Shown: in pieces, positions 25,744 to 35,925 of the stretch | Layout: every line of letters starts with the position of its first letter | How positions within the stretch are numbered: position 1 is the first letter of the stretch | NCBI GenBank assembly: GCA_963855995.1 | Contig: OY979716.1 | Location: 33,487,094-33,551,093, forward strand | Origin: Muricea muricata | Taxonomy: Eukaryota; Cnidaria; Anthozoa; Malacalcyonacea; Plexauridae | Reading direction: 5' to 3' | DNA length: 64,000 nt | The notes under the pieces: model-generated | What the model was told of the DNA's origin: nothing | The model's input: only the letters and a program-made list of their open reading frames with translations | Databases searched by the model: none | Position numbers and translations under genes: made by a program

Positions 25744-27909
25744 TCAAGGCGGAAACGTGGGCGCGTGGGTGGTTGAATAGCATGCATTCCTTTCTTTGTT
25801 TAGGTTGTTTACCTGAAATCTGCTTTTGTGTTGGCAGGCCGAAACTATTTCCGATCTTTTGTTAAGCAAGCAATTGTTTTTTTCTTTCAAAATACTGATT
25901 TTTTCCTCCAAACATAAATTACATCTTTTGGATCCTCCCGTGTAAGAAATAGACTTTTTTATTATGGACCATTTTATGGTGAAATCTGTTTTCTTTTGCT
26001 TTAAGTGCCAAACGTGTTTCGAAAGTTCCGTCTCGTTCGAATATTTTTTGTGTGTGAAAGATTTGATATGATTCCTGTATCGCTCTTTGAATGTGTTTGA
26101 GGTCATGCCAATGTAGTGCTTTGTGTCCTGTGTGTTGCCTGTCAAAATTGTTGCTTTGTATACAATGTCCTTACTCATGCACTTGTTCTGCAATGGGCAT
26201 GTGTGCTTGTTCCTACAGTTGCAGTTCTCTGCGCTAATGTCTTGTGGTTGGCTTTTCCTAATTATGCGTGTGTTGTGACTTGTGATAATTGACTTAACGT
26301 TGTTCATGCGGCTGTAACTGACCTTAACTGTGTTCCTATTGAAAATCTTGTGTAACTTGTTGCCTATTGGAAAGTGCGTGTCTACAAGCTTGAGGAAACT
26401 GCGTGCGATGTTTGTCTTGACATTTTTGCTAAATGGAGGGTTAAACCAAATGATGTTGCGTTGCCTGTTCCTGCGTGGTTGCTGTGTTACATGTGGCATG
26501 TATTCCAGCTTGTGGCTGAAGTTGCTATGTCCTAGTGCGTTTTGATATGTTTGTACTGCATCGTCAAATACTTGTTTGTCAGATGACAGCGTTGAAATGC
26601 GCTTGTTGATAGATGCTGGAAGTTGCCTTAAGATGCTGGGTGGGTGGTTAGAGTGCTTGTGTATGTATAACGGATCGTCATTGGGCTTCCTATAAGGTTT
26701 ATATTTTCCGGTAGAAAGGTCGAATGTTACGTCTAGAAAGTTTACCACGTGTAAATTTGATTCTGCTGTTATTTTTAGGCCAAACTGTTCGAAAATTTTG
26801 TGTAGCTCTTTCCTGGTTTTGTCTGCCAAACGTGCTGATCTGTTTTTAATAACCGCCAAACCGTCATCTCTGTACAAGCCGATGTTTTTCTTGCCAAACT
26901 TTTTTCCTAAATGGTTTAAGATGAAAAGACCTACTAGTTCGCAAATTTCTGCCCCGTCATAGCTACCCATGGTAACATCAAACAAATTGCTATTGTTGTT
27001 TTTGATCCACGGTCTTCCGTGATTGAAAAGGAGTGATTTCCTAGCGTGTTTTATTATAGAAATGTCTTCGTCCGAAATATCAGCCAAATTGGAGGCCCAA
27101 GATAGTGCTTGGTCCAGTAAATTTTCTGAAATTGACGGGTAAAAGTCGACTATGTCAAACGAAATAAAAGAATGCCTAGTTTTTTCCTCGATGCTGCCAA
27201 ACCATTCTATGACGTTTTGCGTGTTTCTCCATTGGTTTACGTTCAAAATTGTCCGAAGTTTTGTGTTTAATCTGTCCAAAATTGATTTACTAATTTTTCC
27301 GGAATCGCTTTTTGCCGGGTTGATGAGCCGGCATTTTGGGTTGGTCTGAAAATTTTCCTTATGATCTTTGAGAGAAATAAAAGCTTCGCGTTTTTTCATG
27401 CATTCAATCCGGTTGCCAATCGAAAGTTTATTTGCGATGTGGTTTAGTTCGTTGTTTATTTCCGAAATGTTTTCCTCAGATCCGTGTTTATATGTTTTTG
27501 TGATGTTGTCGTGCAAGAGCTTGTTGTATGTGTCGAGCGAGGTTTCATATATGTTCCTAGTTTTATCAGCGAAAACAAACATTTTGTCGGATGAATTGAT
27601 TTTCTTTAAGTCGTTTGCCAAAGTGTCTTGAAAATAGTCTTTTGTGTCTCGAAATTTAATGGTTTCTAGTAATTTTATAACGTCTTCTTCGAAAGGTTTC
27701 AGTTCCAAAACTGTGGGAGGTGTTTTGTTAGACGAAAGGCCGAAATTCCTAGTGTTTTCCTGACTTTTTTCTCCTTTTAGAAAGAAATGAGCTTTCCATC
27801 TCATACGTTTTAGTACGCTTTCCGCTTTTTCAATCAAATTCCTCAAATAGTTGTCCCTTGATGGTATAGGGATGTTTTTCAGTGAATAGTCTAGTCGAAA
27901 TTGCCTCAT
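25744..27909 (-). CDS. Penelope-like reverse transcriptase with GIY-YIG endonuclease, intact, left copy
   Basis: 721 codons from ATG 27909. Identical at protein level to the right copy. Domains: N-terminal KRMRWKAHFFL region; RT palm motif A SFDIVDFYPSI (Asp about 252); motif B MGSYDGAEICELVGLF; active site LYRDDGLAV (about 345-353); a C-rich linker CNCRNKHTCPLQNKC; GIY-YIG nuclease from KHYIGMTSNTFKERYRNH (about 598) with a CNLCLEEK finger; and the conserved end NKRSEIVSACQHKSRF. The protein copies its RNA onto nicked DNA. The last 15 residues (NACYSTTHAPTFPP) run into the pseudo-LTR. No stops or frameshifts, so it may be active. Confidence 0.93.
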   Translation of the reverse strand: MRQFRLDYSLKNIPIPSRDNYLRNLIEKAESVLKRMRWKAHFFLKGEKSQENTRNFGLSSNKTPPTVLELKPFEEDVIKLLETIKFRDTKDYFQDTLANDLKKINSSDKMFVFADKTRNIYETSLDTYNKLLHDNITKTYKHGSEENISEINNELNHIANKLSIGNRIECMKKREAFISLKDHKENFQTNPKCRLINPAKSDSGKISKSILDRLNTKLRTILNVNQWRNTQNVIEWFGSIEEKTRHSFISFDIVDFYPSISENLLDQALSWASNLADISDEDISIIKHARKSLLFNHGRPWIKNNNSNLFDVTMGSYDGAEICELVGLFILNHLGKKFGKKNIGLYRDDGLAVIKNRSARLADKTRKELHKIFEQFGLKITAESNLHVVNFLDVTFDLSTGKYKPYRKPNDDPLYIHKHSNHPPSILRQLPASINKRISTLSSDKQVFDDAVQTYQNALGHSNFSHKLEYMPHVTQQPRRNRQRNIIWFNPPFSKNVKTNIARSFLKLVDTHFPIGNKLHKIFNRNTVKVSYSRMNNVKSIITSHNTRIIRKSQPQDISAENCNCRNKHTCPLQNKCMSKDIVYKATILTGNTQDTKHYIGMTSNTFKERYRNHIKSFTHKKYSNETELSKHVWHLKQKKTDFTIKWSIIKKSISYTGGSKRCNLCLEEKISILKEKNNCLLNKRSEIVSACQHKSRFQVNNLNKERNACYSTTHAPTFPP

Positions 27910-28064
27910 TTTAAGGTAGAAAATTAGATTTCGAAAACGAGAGTGCACAACCAATGTAGGGTGCGGATATAATGTGCTAGTTTTGGTTAGCGAAATACAA
28001 AAGAGTGCTCAATGACATATAGACAGAGCGAAATGTATAATTGTGCAAAATACCTCAAAAACTT

Positions 28065-28110
28065 ACCACTACAGTCTGTTTCATCCAAAGGGAATCTTCA
28101 GGTGGTAGAC
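28065..28110 (-). ncRNA. Hammerhead-like motif in the pseudo-LTR, left element upstream copy
   Basis: Minus-strand version of the motif described at 28278-28321: TACCAC, CTGAAGA, short hairpin, GAAA, CAGACTG, TA, GTGGTA. Confidence 0.4.
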
Positions 28111-28192
28111 AAATTTCGAAAATGTGCGAGCTTCTTTTATGCTCAAGGCGGAAACGTGGGCGCGTGGGTGGTTGAATAGCATGCATTCCTTG

Positions 28193-28198
28193 CATGGA
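28193..28198. other. Centre of a 5.1-kb palindrome
   Basis: GCATGCATTCC then TTGCAT then GGAATGCATGC. The two Penelope-like elements are mirror images around these six bases. Confidence 0.85.
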
Positions 28199-28277
28199 AT
28201 GCATGCTATTCAACCACCCACGCGCCCACGTTTCCGCCTTGAGCATAAAAGAAGCCCGCACATTTTCGAAATTTGTC

Positions 28278-28321
28278 TACCACCTGAAGATTCCCTTTGG
28301 ATGAAACAGACTGTAGTGGTA
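28278..28321 (+). ncRNA. Hammerhead ribozyme candidate (type I) in the Penelope pseudo-LTR
   Basis: Stem I TACCAC / GTGGTA (28278-28283 with 28316-28321), CTGAAGA (28284-28290, fits CUGANGA), short stem II TCC/GGA with loop CTTT, GAAA (28303-28306 region), tiny stem III CAGACTG, and TA as cleavage site. Hammerheads in Penelope-like pseudo-LTRs are established knowledge. A U-U pair at the base of stem II and the small stem III make this a minimal one. Confidence 0.5.
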
Positions 28322-28475
28322 AGTTTTTGAGGTATTTTGCACAATTATACATTTCGCTCTGTCTATATGTCATTGAGCACTCTTTTGTATTTCGCTAACC
28401 AAAACTAGCACATTATATCCGCACCCTACATTGGTTGTGCACTCTCGTTTTCGAAATCTAATTTTCTACCTTAAA

Positions 28476-30641
28476 ATGAGGCAATTTCGACTAGACTATT
28501 CACTGAAAAACATCCCTATACCATCAAGGGACAACTATTTGAGGAATTTGATTGAAAAAGCGGAAAGCGTACTAAAACGTATGAGATGGAAAGCTCATTT
28601 CTTTCTAAAAGGAGAAAAAAGTCAGGAAAACACTAGGAATTTCGGCCTTTCGTCTAACAAAACACCTCCCACAGTTTTGGAACTGAAACCTTTCGAAGAA
28701 GACGTTATAAAATTACTAGAAACCATTAAATTTCGAGACACAAAAGACTATTTTCAAGACACTTTGGCAAACGACTTAAAGAAAATCAATTCATCCGACA
28801 AAATGTTTGTTTTCGCTGATAAAACTAGGAACATATATGAAACCTCGCTCGACACATACAACAAGCTCTTGCACGACAACATCACAAAAACATATAAACA
28901 CGGATCTGAGGAAAACATTTCGGAAATAAACAACGAACTAAACCACATCGCAAATAAACTTTCGATTGGCAACCGGATTGAATGCATGAAAAAACGCGAA
29001 GCTTTTATTTCTCTCAAAGATCATAAGGAAAATTTTCAGACCAACCCAAAATGCCGGCTCATCAACCCGGCAAAAAGCGATTCCGGAAAAATTAGTAAAT
29101 CAATTTTGGACAGATTAAACACAAAACTTCGGACAATTTTGAACGTAAACCAATGGAGAAACACGCAAAACGTCATAGAATGGTTTGGCAGCATCGAGGA
29201 AAAAACTAGGCATTCTTTTATTTCGTTTGACATAGTCGACTTTTACCCGTCAATTTCAGAAAATTTACTGGACCAAGCACTATCTTGGGCCTCCAATTTG
29301 GCTGATATTTCGGACGAAGACATTTCTATAATAAAACACGCTAGGAAATCACTCCTTTTCAATCACGGAAGACCGTGGATCAAAAACAACAATAGCAATT
29401 TGTTTGATGTTACCATGGGTAGCTATGACGGGGCAGAAATTTGCGAACTAGTAGGTCTTTTCATCTTAAACCATTTAGGAAAAAAGTTTGGCAAGAAAAA
29501 CATCGGCTTGTACAGAGATGACGGTTTGGCGGTTATTAAAAACAGATCAGCACGTTTGGCAGACAAAACCAGGAAAGAGCTACACAAAATTTTCGAACAG
29601 TTTGGCCTAAAAATAACAGCAGAATCAAATTTACACGTGGTAAACTTTCTAGACGTAACATTCGACCTTTCTACCGGAAAATATAAACCTTATAGGAAGC
29701 CCAATGACGATCCGTTATACATACACAAGCACTCTAACCACCCACCCAGCATCTTAAGGCAACTTCCAGCATCTATCAACAAGCGCATTTCAACGCTGTC
29801 ATCTGACAAACAAGTATTTGACGATGCAGTACAAACATATCAAAACGCACTAGGACATAGCAACTTCAGCCACAAGCTGGAATACATGCCACATGTAACA
29901 CAGCAACCACGCAGGAACAGGCAACGCAACATCATTTGGTTTAACCCTCCATTTAGCAAAAATGTCAAGACAAACATCGCACGCAGTTTCCTCAAGCTTG
30001 TAGACACGCACTTTCCAATAGGCAACAAGTTACACAAGATTTTCAATAGGAACACAGTTAAGGTCAGTTACAGCCGCATGAACAACGTTAAGTCAATTAT
30101 CACAAGTCACAACACACGCATAATTAGGAAAAGCCAACCACAAGACATTAGCGCAGAGAACTGCAACTGTAGGAACAAGCACACATGCCCATTGCAGAAC
30201 AAGTGCATGAGTAAGGACATTGTATACAAAGCAACAATTTTGACAGGCAACACACAGGACACAAAGCACTACATTGGCATGACCTCAAACACATTCAAAG
30301 AGCGATACAGGAATCATATCAAATCTTTCACACACAAAAAATATTCGAACGAGACGGAACTTTCGAAACACGTTTGGCACTTAAAGCAAAAGAAAACAGA
30401 TTTCACCATAAAATGGTCCATAATAAAAAAGTCTATTTCTTACACGGGAGGATCCAAAAGATGTAATTTATGTTTGGAGGAAAAAATCAGTATTTTGAAA
30501 GAAAAAAACAATTGCTTGCTTAACAAAAGATCGGAAATAGTTTCGGCCTGCCAACACAAAAGCAGATTTCAGGTAAACAACCTAAACAAAGAAAGGAATG
30601 CATGCTATTCAACCACCCACGCGCCCACGTTTCCGCCTTGA
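28476..30641 (+). CDS. Penelope-like reverse transcriptase with GIY-YIG endonuclease, intact, right copy
   Basis: 721 codons from ATG 28476 (MRQFRLDYSLKN); an in-frame TTG lies 45 bp upstream but ATG is the better start. Same domains as the left copy: RT with SFDIVDFYPSI and YRDD, linker C-cluster, GIY-YIG nuclease, and CQHKSRF end. 736-codon open frames of full identity on two mirror-image copies indicate a very recent event or an assembly duplication. Expression would come from a promoter in the pseudo-LTR, which lies directly upstream. Related but different Penelope fragments occur at 30970-31350, 31500-31815 and 33955-34565. Confidence 0.93.
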   Translation: MRQFRLDYSLKNIPIPSRDNYLRNLIEKAESVLKRMRWKAHFFLKGEKSQENTRNFGLSSNKTPPTVLELKPFEEDVIKLLETIKFRDTKDYFQDTLANDLKKINSSDKMFVFADKTRNIYETSLDTYNKLLHDNITKTYKHGSEENISEINNELNHIANKLSIGNRIECMKKREAFISLKDHKENFQTNPKCRLINPAKSDSGKISKSILDRLNTKLRTILNVNQWRNTQNVIEWFGSIEEKTRHSFISFDIVDFYPSISENLLDQALSWASNLADISDEDISIIKHARKSLLFNHGRPWIKNNNSNLFDVTMGSYDGAEICELVGLFILNHLGKKFGKKNIGLYRDDGLAVIKNRSARLADKTRKELHKIFEQFGLKITAESNLHVVNFLDVTFDLSTGKYKPYRKPNDDPLYIHKHSNHPPSILRQLPASINKRISTLSSDKQVFDDAVQTYQNALGHSNFSHKLEYMPHVTQQPRRNRQRNIIWFNPPFSKNVKTNIARSFLKLVDTHFPIGNKLHKIFNRNTVKVSYSRMNNVKSIITSHNTRIIRKSQPQDISAENCNCRNKHTCPLQNKCMSKDIVYKATILTGNTQDTKHYIGMTSNTFKERYRNHIKSFTHKKYSNETELSKHVWHLKQKKTDFTIKWSIIKKSISYTGGSKRCNLCLEEKISILKEKNNCLLNKRSEIVSACQHKSRFQVNNLNKERNACYSTTHAPTFPP

Positions 30642-30676
30642 GCATAAAAGAAGCTCGCACATTTTCGAAATTTGTC

Positions 30677-30721
30677 TACCACCTGAAGATTCCCTTTGGA
30701 TGAAACAGACTGTAGTGGTAA
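30677..30721 (+). ncRNA. Hammerhead-like motif in the 3' pseudo-LTR, right element
   Basis: Repeat of the 28278-28321 motif after the coding region. Confidence 0.4.
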
Positions 30722-30810
30722 GTTTTTGAGGTATTTTGCACAATTATACATTTCGCTCTGTCTATATGTCATTGAGCACTCTTTTGTATTTCGCTAACCA
30801 AAACTAGCAC

Positions 30811-31404
<594 letters not shown>

Positions 31405-31499
31405 AATAAATATAATATGAATCCTAGCTGCAATTTTAGCAATTTTAGCATGAGTAAATTGATTGTGGATGGCGGAATCATATATAGTTTATAGTGCTC

Positions 31500-31815
31500 A
31501 ATACCGAAGTAGAGAGTAAAATAGATCAATCAATGCACACTGGTTTACTTCATAAAAACTTTATTTGCAACAAATTTGTTTCGTGTGGTAAGCAGCGCTT
31601 ACCACACTCGTCAGGCAACTGCCGCTATTGATATTATTAACTAGGTTATATACATGATAGCTGTCATGAATGCTTGATGTGACACGCGCGTAGACAGGAA
31701 GCTCAGGATTTCAATGAGGTGTTGGATAGCAAGTATTTTTTGCGATGTCTGCAACTGGATATTAGTTCGTTTCTGCGGCTCAGCGAGCTTAATTTAGGTT
31801 GGCAAATTACATGAA
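31500..31815 (-). pseudogene. 3' end of a third Penelope-like element with hammerhead
   Basis: The minus strand from about 31812 reads NRRNELISSCRHRKKYLLSN TSLKS then a stop, the typical last residues of Penelope-like proteins (compare NKRSEIVSACQHKSRF in the intact copies). It is followed by a 3' region holding the ribozyme candidate at 31567-31619. A mirror copy of the coding end lies at about 31832-31937, so 31700-31937 forms a foldback with about 105-bp arms. Confidence 0.6.
31567..31619 (-). ncRNA. Hammerhead ribozyme (type I), strongest candidate in the window
   Basis: Minus strand: TTGC, CTGACGA (31614-31608), perfect 11-bp stem II GTGTGGTAAGC / GCTTACCACAC with 3-base loop (31607-31583), GAAA (31582-31579), stem III CAAATTTG, TT, then GCAA pairing with the leading TTGC. 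All core boxes and all three stems are present in order. Confidence 0.65.
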
Positions 31816-31939
31816 AAATATGTAATAATTTGCCAACCTAAATTAAGCTCGCCGAACCGCAGAAACGAACTAATATCTAGTTGCAGAGATCGCAAAAAAT
31901 ACTTGCTATCCAACACCTCATTGAAATCCTGAACTTAGG

Positions 31940-33600
31940 TTATTGTGGGGGGGGGGGGGTTCTGAGTTAAACCCCAGGCAATTATCAAAGAAAAAAATAA
32001 AATATTTGGCCCTTATGACCAAATAGGCAATTTTGTTTTGATGTCAACATCCTTGGCTCCTTGAGCCTGTCTGGTGTCTTTACTAATAACGCATCCTGCC
32101 TCAGCTGATTGTCAGGCCCTGCTTTATGACCAGTCCTGGTTCAGCAACCTTTCTATAGATCATTGCATCCATGATGTTGGTGCAATTGAAAACTTTACAA
32201 CTTAGGATATTTTAAAAAGTAAACATATGATTGAAAATTTTATTTTTGTTCCCAAAAAAGACATTTCAGATTGTATAGTGTATAGCATGAAGTTACATAC
32301 TGAATGCCTGTAAAATCAGTAAATTGAAGTAAAGGGATTTAAACGTACAAATACTAAAATTTTCCTTAAAAATGCAAAATCCTTTAATGTTTTCCATGTA
32401 CTTATGTTATTAACGAGTTGTGAACAAGCTGATCATCATCCAGAGCACGAAAGCAGTCGCTTTCAATCAGTTTTATTAATAATTTAAAATAGCAGATAAT
32501 TTTGCAGCTAAAATATGCTCACTCCTGAGTCAGATACGTGTGCATATTAACATAATAATAATTCAATTAACGTCCATTAAATACGATATTACACTTACTA
32601 CGTTATCCTTCTTTATATTTAGCAATGTTTTGCTTCATGACATATCCAAAAATCCAGTAAAATTCTGTTTTATATATATATATTGTTCAAGTGAATATGC
32701 GTCTCATCATATCATAATGAAATATCATAATTCACATGCCCAATTTGGACTTGGACAAGCAACATCAAAGTCGTGAGTTAGTCGATTAGCAACCCTCAAA
32801 CTCGTGAGTTCGATTCTCACAATAAACTATCGAAATACTAAGAAGCAGCCTTGTCGTCGCACAAAAATTTACCTACGACTTGAAAACAATATATGGCAAC
32901 AAAATAGAGTGTTTTTTGGAATGTCTACTGTCACTTTTTTTTAATTAAAATCACAAAACTTTGACGTTCCCGAAGAAGACATCATAGCAACTCGATTGAC
33001 GTCCTATTTAGGACGGGAATGACGTCCTAGATTAAACCAGATGTGCAGGAATTTTGCGGGTCCACGCCATTATCACGTCCTCGTCGATGTCGCGTCGTGT
33101 TTGCTAAACCTCTTTAATTAGTCACCGAAGGCGAGGTGATTACAATTTTATATTCACTGAACCAAAGGCGAGTAAATATTAAGCCTTAGTATAAATTTTA
33201 AGGTGTTTGCAATTAATAGTCGACTAAATTAACTTTACAAAAATTTACTTAAAATTTATTACTGTGTAAAAAAATAAAAAAGCTGTTGTCACTGGTTGGT
33301 GACAATCACTTCAGAGACAGTGAAAACTTGACCAATCAATAGTCACCTGGAAATTTGTACTAAAATGTGTCCTTTTTATTATATAAATTGCTTTCCTTAT
33401 TATTGTATAAATTATCTTATCTTTTGGATTATTAGAGACGGACACTGATAAAACTGATATTAATCTCACATGTGAGATTATTTATAATTATTTTACATGT
33501 GATAATTATCTTCACGCAAAATCGAAGACAAATCATTGGGTATTTCTCAGTGTGACTGTAAATGTGGTCTCAGTGTGACTGTAAATGTGGTCAGCGGAGT
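31940..33600. other. Non-coding interval
   Basis: Begins with a G-run at about 31947-31958. No gene recognised over about 1.6 kb. A tRNA-like T-arm is noted at 32768-32823. A 22-bp tandem duplication (TCAGTGTGACTGTAAATGTG) is at 33549-33593. Confidence 0.5.
32768..32823 (+). other. tRNA-like fragment (possible SINE or tRNA pseudogene)
   Basis: GTGAGTTCGATTCTCAC forms a perfect T-arm (5-bp stem, TTCGATT loop, B-box-like), preceded by TTAGTCGATTAGCAAC resembling a D-arm. No convincing acceptor or anticodon stem, so not called a tRNA gene. Confidence 0.25.
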
Positions 33601-33619
33601 CTGAGGGGTTTAATTTGGA

Positions 33620-34565
33620 CATGGTGATAATTCAAGGGAATATTGAGTCTAAAAACAGCGTAAAAAATATATGAGAACGATGAATGTAGACGTTTAGAAC
33701 ATGAATTATTTATCGCAAGGGAAAGGTGTGCGAATCTTGAAGAGGATTTGCAAGTTTTATTAAGTGACAAAAACAATTAATTGATCTGAATCAAACTATT
33801 ATCTCGAAAATAAACTTACAACAATAGGTGAAGCATTAAATGCGTCCCTTAGCGATGAAAATAAAAGTTTACAGCAAGAACTATGTTAGCCATTCTTTGT
33901 CCTGGAATATTGAGCGCTGTCCTTGGCATTAAACAGCCACGACAAATATGCAACAGATTAAGTTCAATTATTCACTAAAGAACATTGGCCTGCTCAAAAC
34001 CACTACCTCCGAAGCCTTATAGAAAAAACCGACAGCTTTATTCAACGTATGCGATGGAAAGCGCACTTCTTCCTGAAAGCCAACAAAGAGAACGACAACC
34101 CAAAGCCAGTAAACACATACGGATTGAAAACCAAGAACAGAGCACCTCGCGTGCCGGAGTTAAAACCATTCAAAAACGACGTCGCAAGATTGCTAGAAAA
34201 CGCTAAATTTAGAGACATCAGAGATGACTTCATACAAGCGCTGGAAAAAGACAAGAAAAGAATCGACGCCTCAAACAATGTTTTCGTCTTCGCAGACAAA
34301 ATTAAACAAGAAATCTTTACGAAATGGAAGCCTCTACATACAACAAGCTTGTCACCAAAAACGTCACGAAGACATACAAACACGCAAAAGACAACACCAT
34401 GAACAAAATTAACAAAGAACTCAAAAACATTGCCGATAAACTCAACATCTCTAAGCGCATAGATCCAGTAAATAACAGCACAGCTTTTATATCCGTAAAA
34501 GACCACAAGCCCGACTTCGAAAACCGTCCGAAATGTCGCCTAATCAACCCCTGTAAGAGCATACT
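33620..34565 (+). pseudogene. Penelope-like element, N-terminal part, truncated
   Basis: 33640-33890 holds coiled-coil-like frames (RLEHELFIARERCANLEEDL) broken by stops. From about 33955: FNYSLKN, then TDSFIQRMRWKAHFFLKANK, RAPRVPELKPFKNDVARLLE, NVFVFADK, a frame change near 34318, then ASTYNKLVTKNVTKTYKHAK and FISVKDHKPDFENRPKCRLI NP. These align in order with the N-terminal 210 residues of the intact copies (RMRWKAHFFLK, VFADK, FISLKDHKENF, KCRLINPAKS) but differ strongly, so it is another family. It stops at about 34563, before RT motif A. Confidence 0.7.
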
Positions 34566-35200
34566 AATGAGCCTATTGTTCTCCTTTGTTTTATTACCTC
34601 ATCAGTATACTCCATATAGAACGTGTGGTCTATGGAATATAGACCACTCAAATACAACATTGTGATTGGTCAAGTGGATGTGATCATGTTCTAACAATAT
34701 ATAGATCACTTTTCAAGAACGGTTTTTATATTGTAACAATTAAATTTTCCGTTGCTGAAGTAAGTGGTGCAGGCGATATTAGATTAACGCTGTGACGAGA
34801 AGGAGAACATACGTAAAAGATATTACTCCAGCATTGCACCAAAAACAGTTTATAAGTATTCTTCCATGAAAATTTTCTATCTATCCAAGTTAATTGCATG
34901 CAAATAATTTTGGTCTTTAATGACTCACATGCACTATAATACAAAAGCTCACATTCGTTGCCAGCCGTATAACTATGCATAAAAACAAGCTGAAAAGTTT
35001 CACTGACCTTATATATGTATAAAAGCAGAATATGTCCGAAAGATTATAATAAGGACTTATTAACCGAGTGCGAGGTCTGTACGGGGAAGTATTGCCTGAG
35101 GTTTTTCGTACAGACCGAGCGACGAAGGAGCGAGGTCTGTGCTTTAAAAACTGAAGGCAATACTTTCCCGTACAGAACGAGCAAACGAGGTTAATAAGGG

Positions 35201-35860
35201 ATTTATTATATGGCTTTGTTGAATTGCAATTTGTTGTGACTTTGCAGAAAAGAACAAAAAACGCTTTCGCTGCTAAACGCTCAGCCGTATTTATTTGGGT
35301 CATTTGTTTGTTCAGGATAGTAAAACTCGCTCAGGAAGTGATTTTCGCCGTCATTATACGGCACAATAAGTTTTAATTTCCTTCAAAATTTTATTTTTGC
35401 AATGTTTATAGGAGCAGGCAATTTATTATATGGCTTTGTTGCATTGCAATTTGTTGTGACTTTGCAGAAAAGAACAAAAAACGCTTTCGCTGCTAAATGT
35501 TCAGCCGTATTTATTTGGGTCATTTGTTTGTTCGGGATAGTAAAACTCGCTCGGGGAATGATTTTCGTCGTCATTATACGGCATAGTAAGTTTTAATTTC
35601 CTTCAAAATTTTATTTGTGCAATGTTTATACGAGCGGGCAATTTATTATATGGCTTTGTTAAATTGCAATTTGTTGTGACTTTGCAGAAAAGAACAAGAA
35701 ACGCTTTCGCTGCTAAACGTTCAGCCGTATTTATTTGGGTCATTTGTTTTTTCAGGATAGTAAAACTCGCTCGGGGAGCGATTTTCGTCGCCATTATACG
35801 GCATAATAAGTTTTAATTTCCTTCAAAATTCTATTTGTGCAATGTTCACACGAGCGGGCA
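35201..35860 (+). repeat. Three tandem copies of a 220-bp unit
   Basis: ATTTATTATATGGCTTTGTT starts at 35201, 35421 and 35641, exact 220-bp period. Parallel short reading frames in each copy (MFIGAGNLLYGFV...) follow from the duplication. Confidence 0.92.
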
Positions 35861-35925
35861 AGATGAATTTCTTGAGCGGGCAAGATGACTTTCTTGAGCG
35901 GGCAAGATGACTTTTTCCAGACCGC
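35861..35925 (+). repeat. Short tandem repeat, about 21-bp unit, three copies
   Basis: TTGAGCGGGCAAGATGACTT repeated with one variant. Confidence 0.85.

Larger units (their letters stand above)
25641..28192 (-). mobile_element. Penelope-like element, left copy, with flanking pseudo-LTRs
   Basis: A block of about 150-219 bp (ATTGTGCAAAATACCTC... to ...GCATGCATTCC) occurs on both sides of the coding region in the same orientation: 25641-25794 (cut short by (TA)n) and about 27972-28192. Pseudo-LTRs of this kind are typical of Penelope-like elements. The copy is head to head with 28199-30817, separated by only 6 bp. Confidence 0.85.

Noticed and set aside
28055..28330. Pair of 68-residue proteins at the palindrome centre
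   Set aside because: They are the pseudo-LTR read in both directions; no independent evidence for coding.
32768..32823. tRNA gene
   Set aside because: Good T-arm but no acceptor or anticodon stem that pairs; kept only as tRNA-like.
35402..35816. Tandem family of small membrane proteins (MFIGAGNLLYGFV...)
   Set aside because: Three 220-bp tandem copies with nearly equal DNA; no sign of protein-level constraint.
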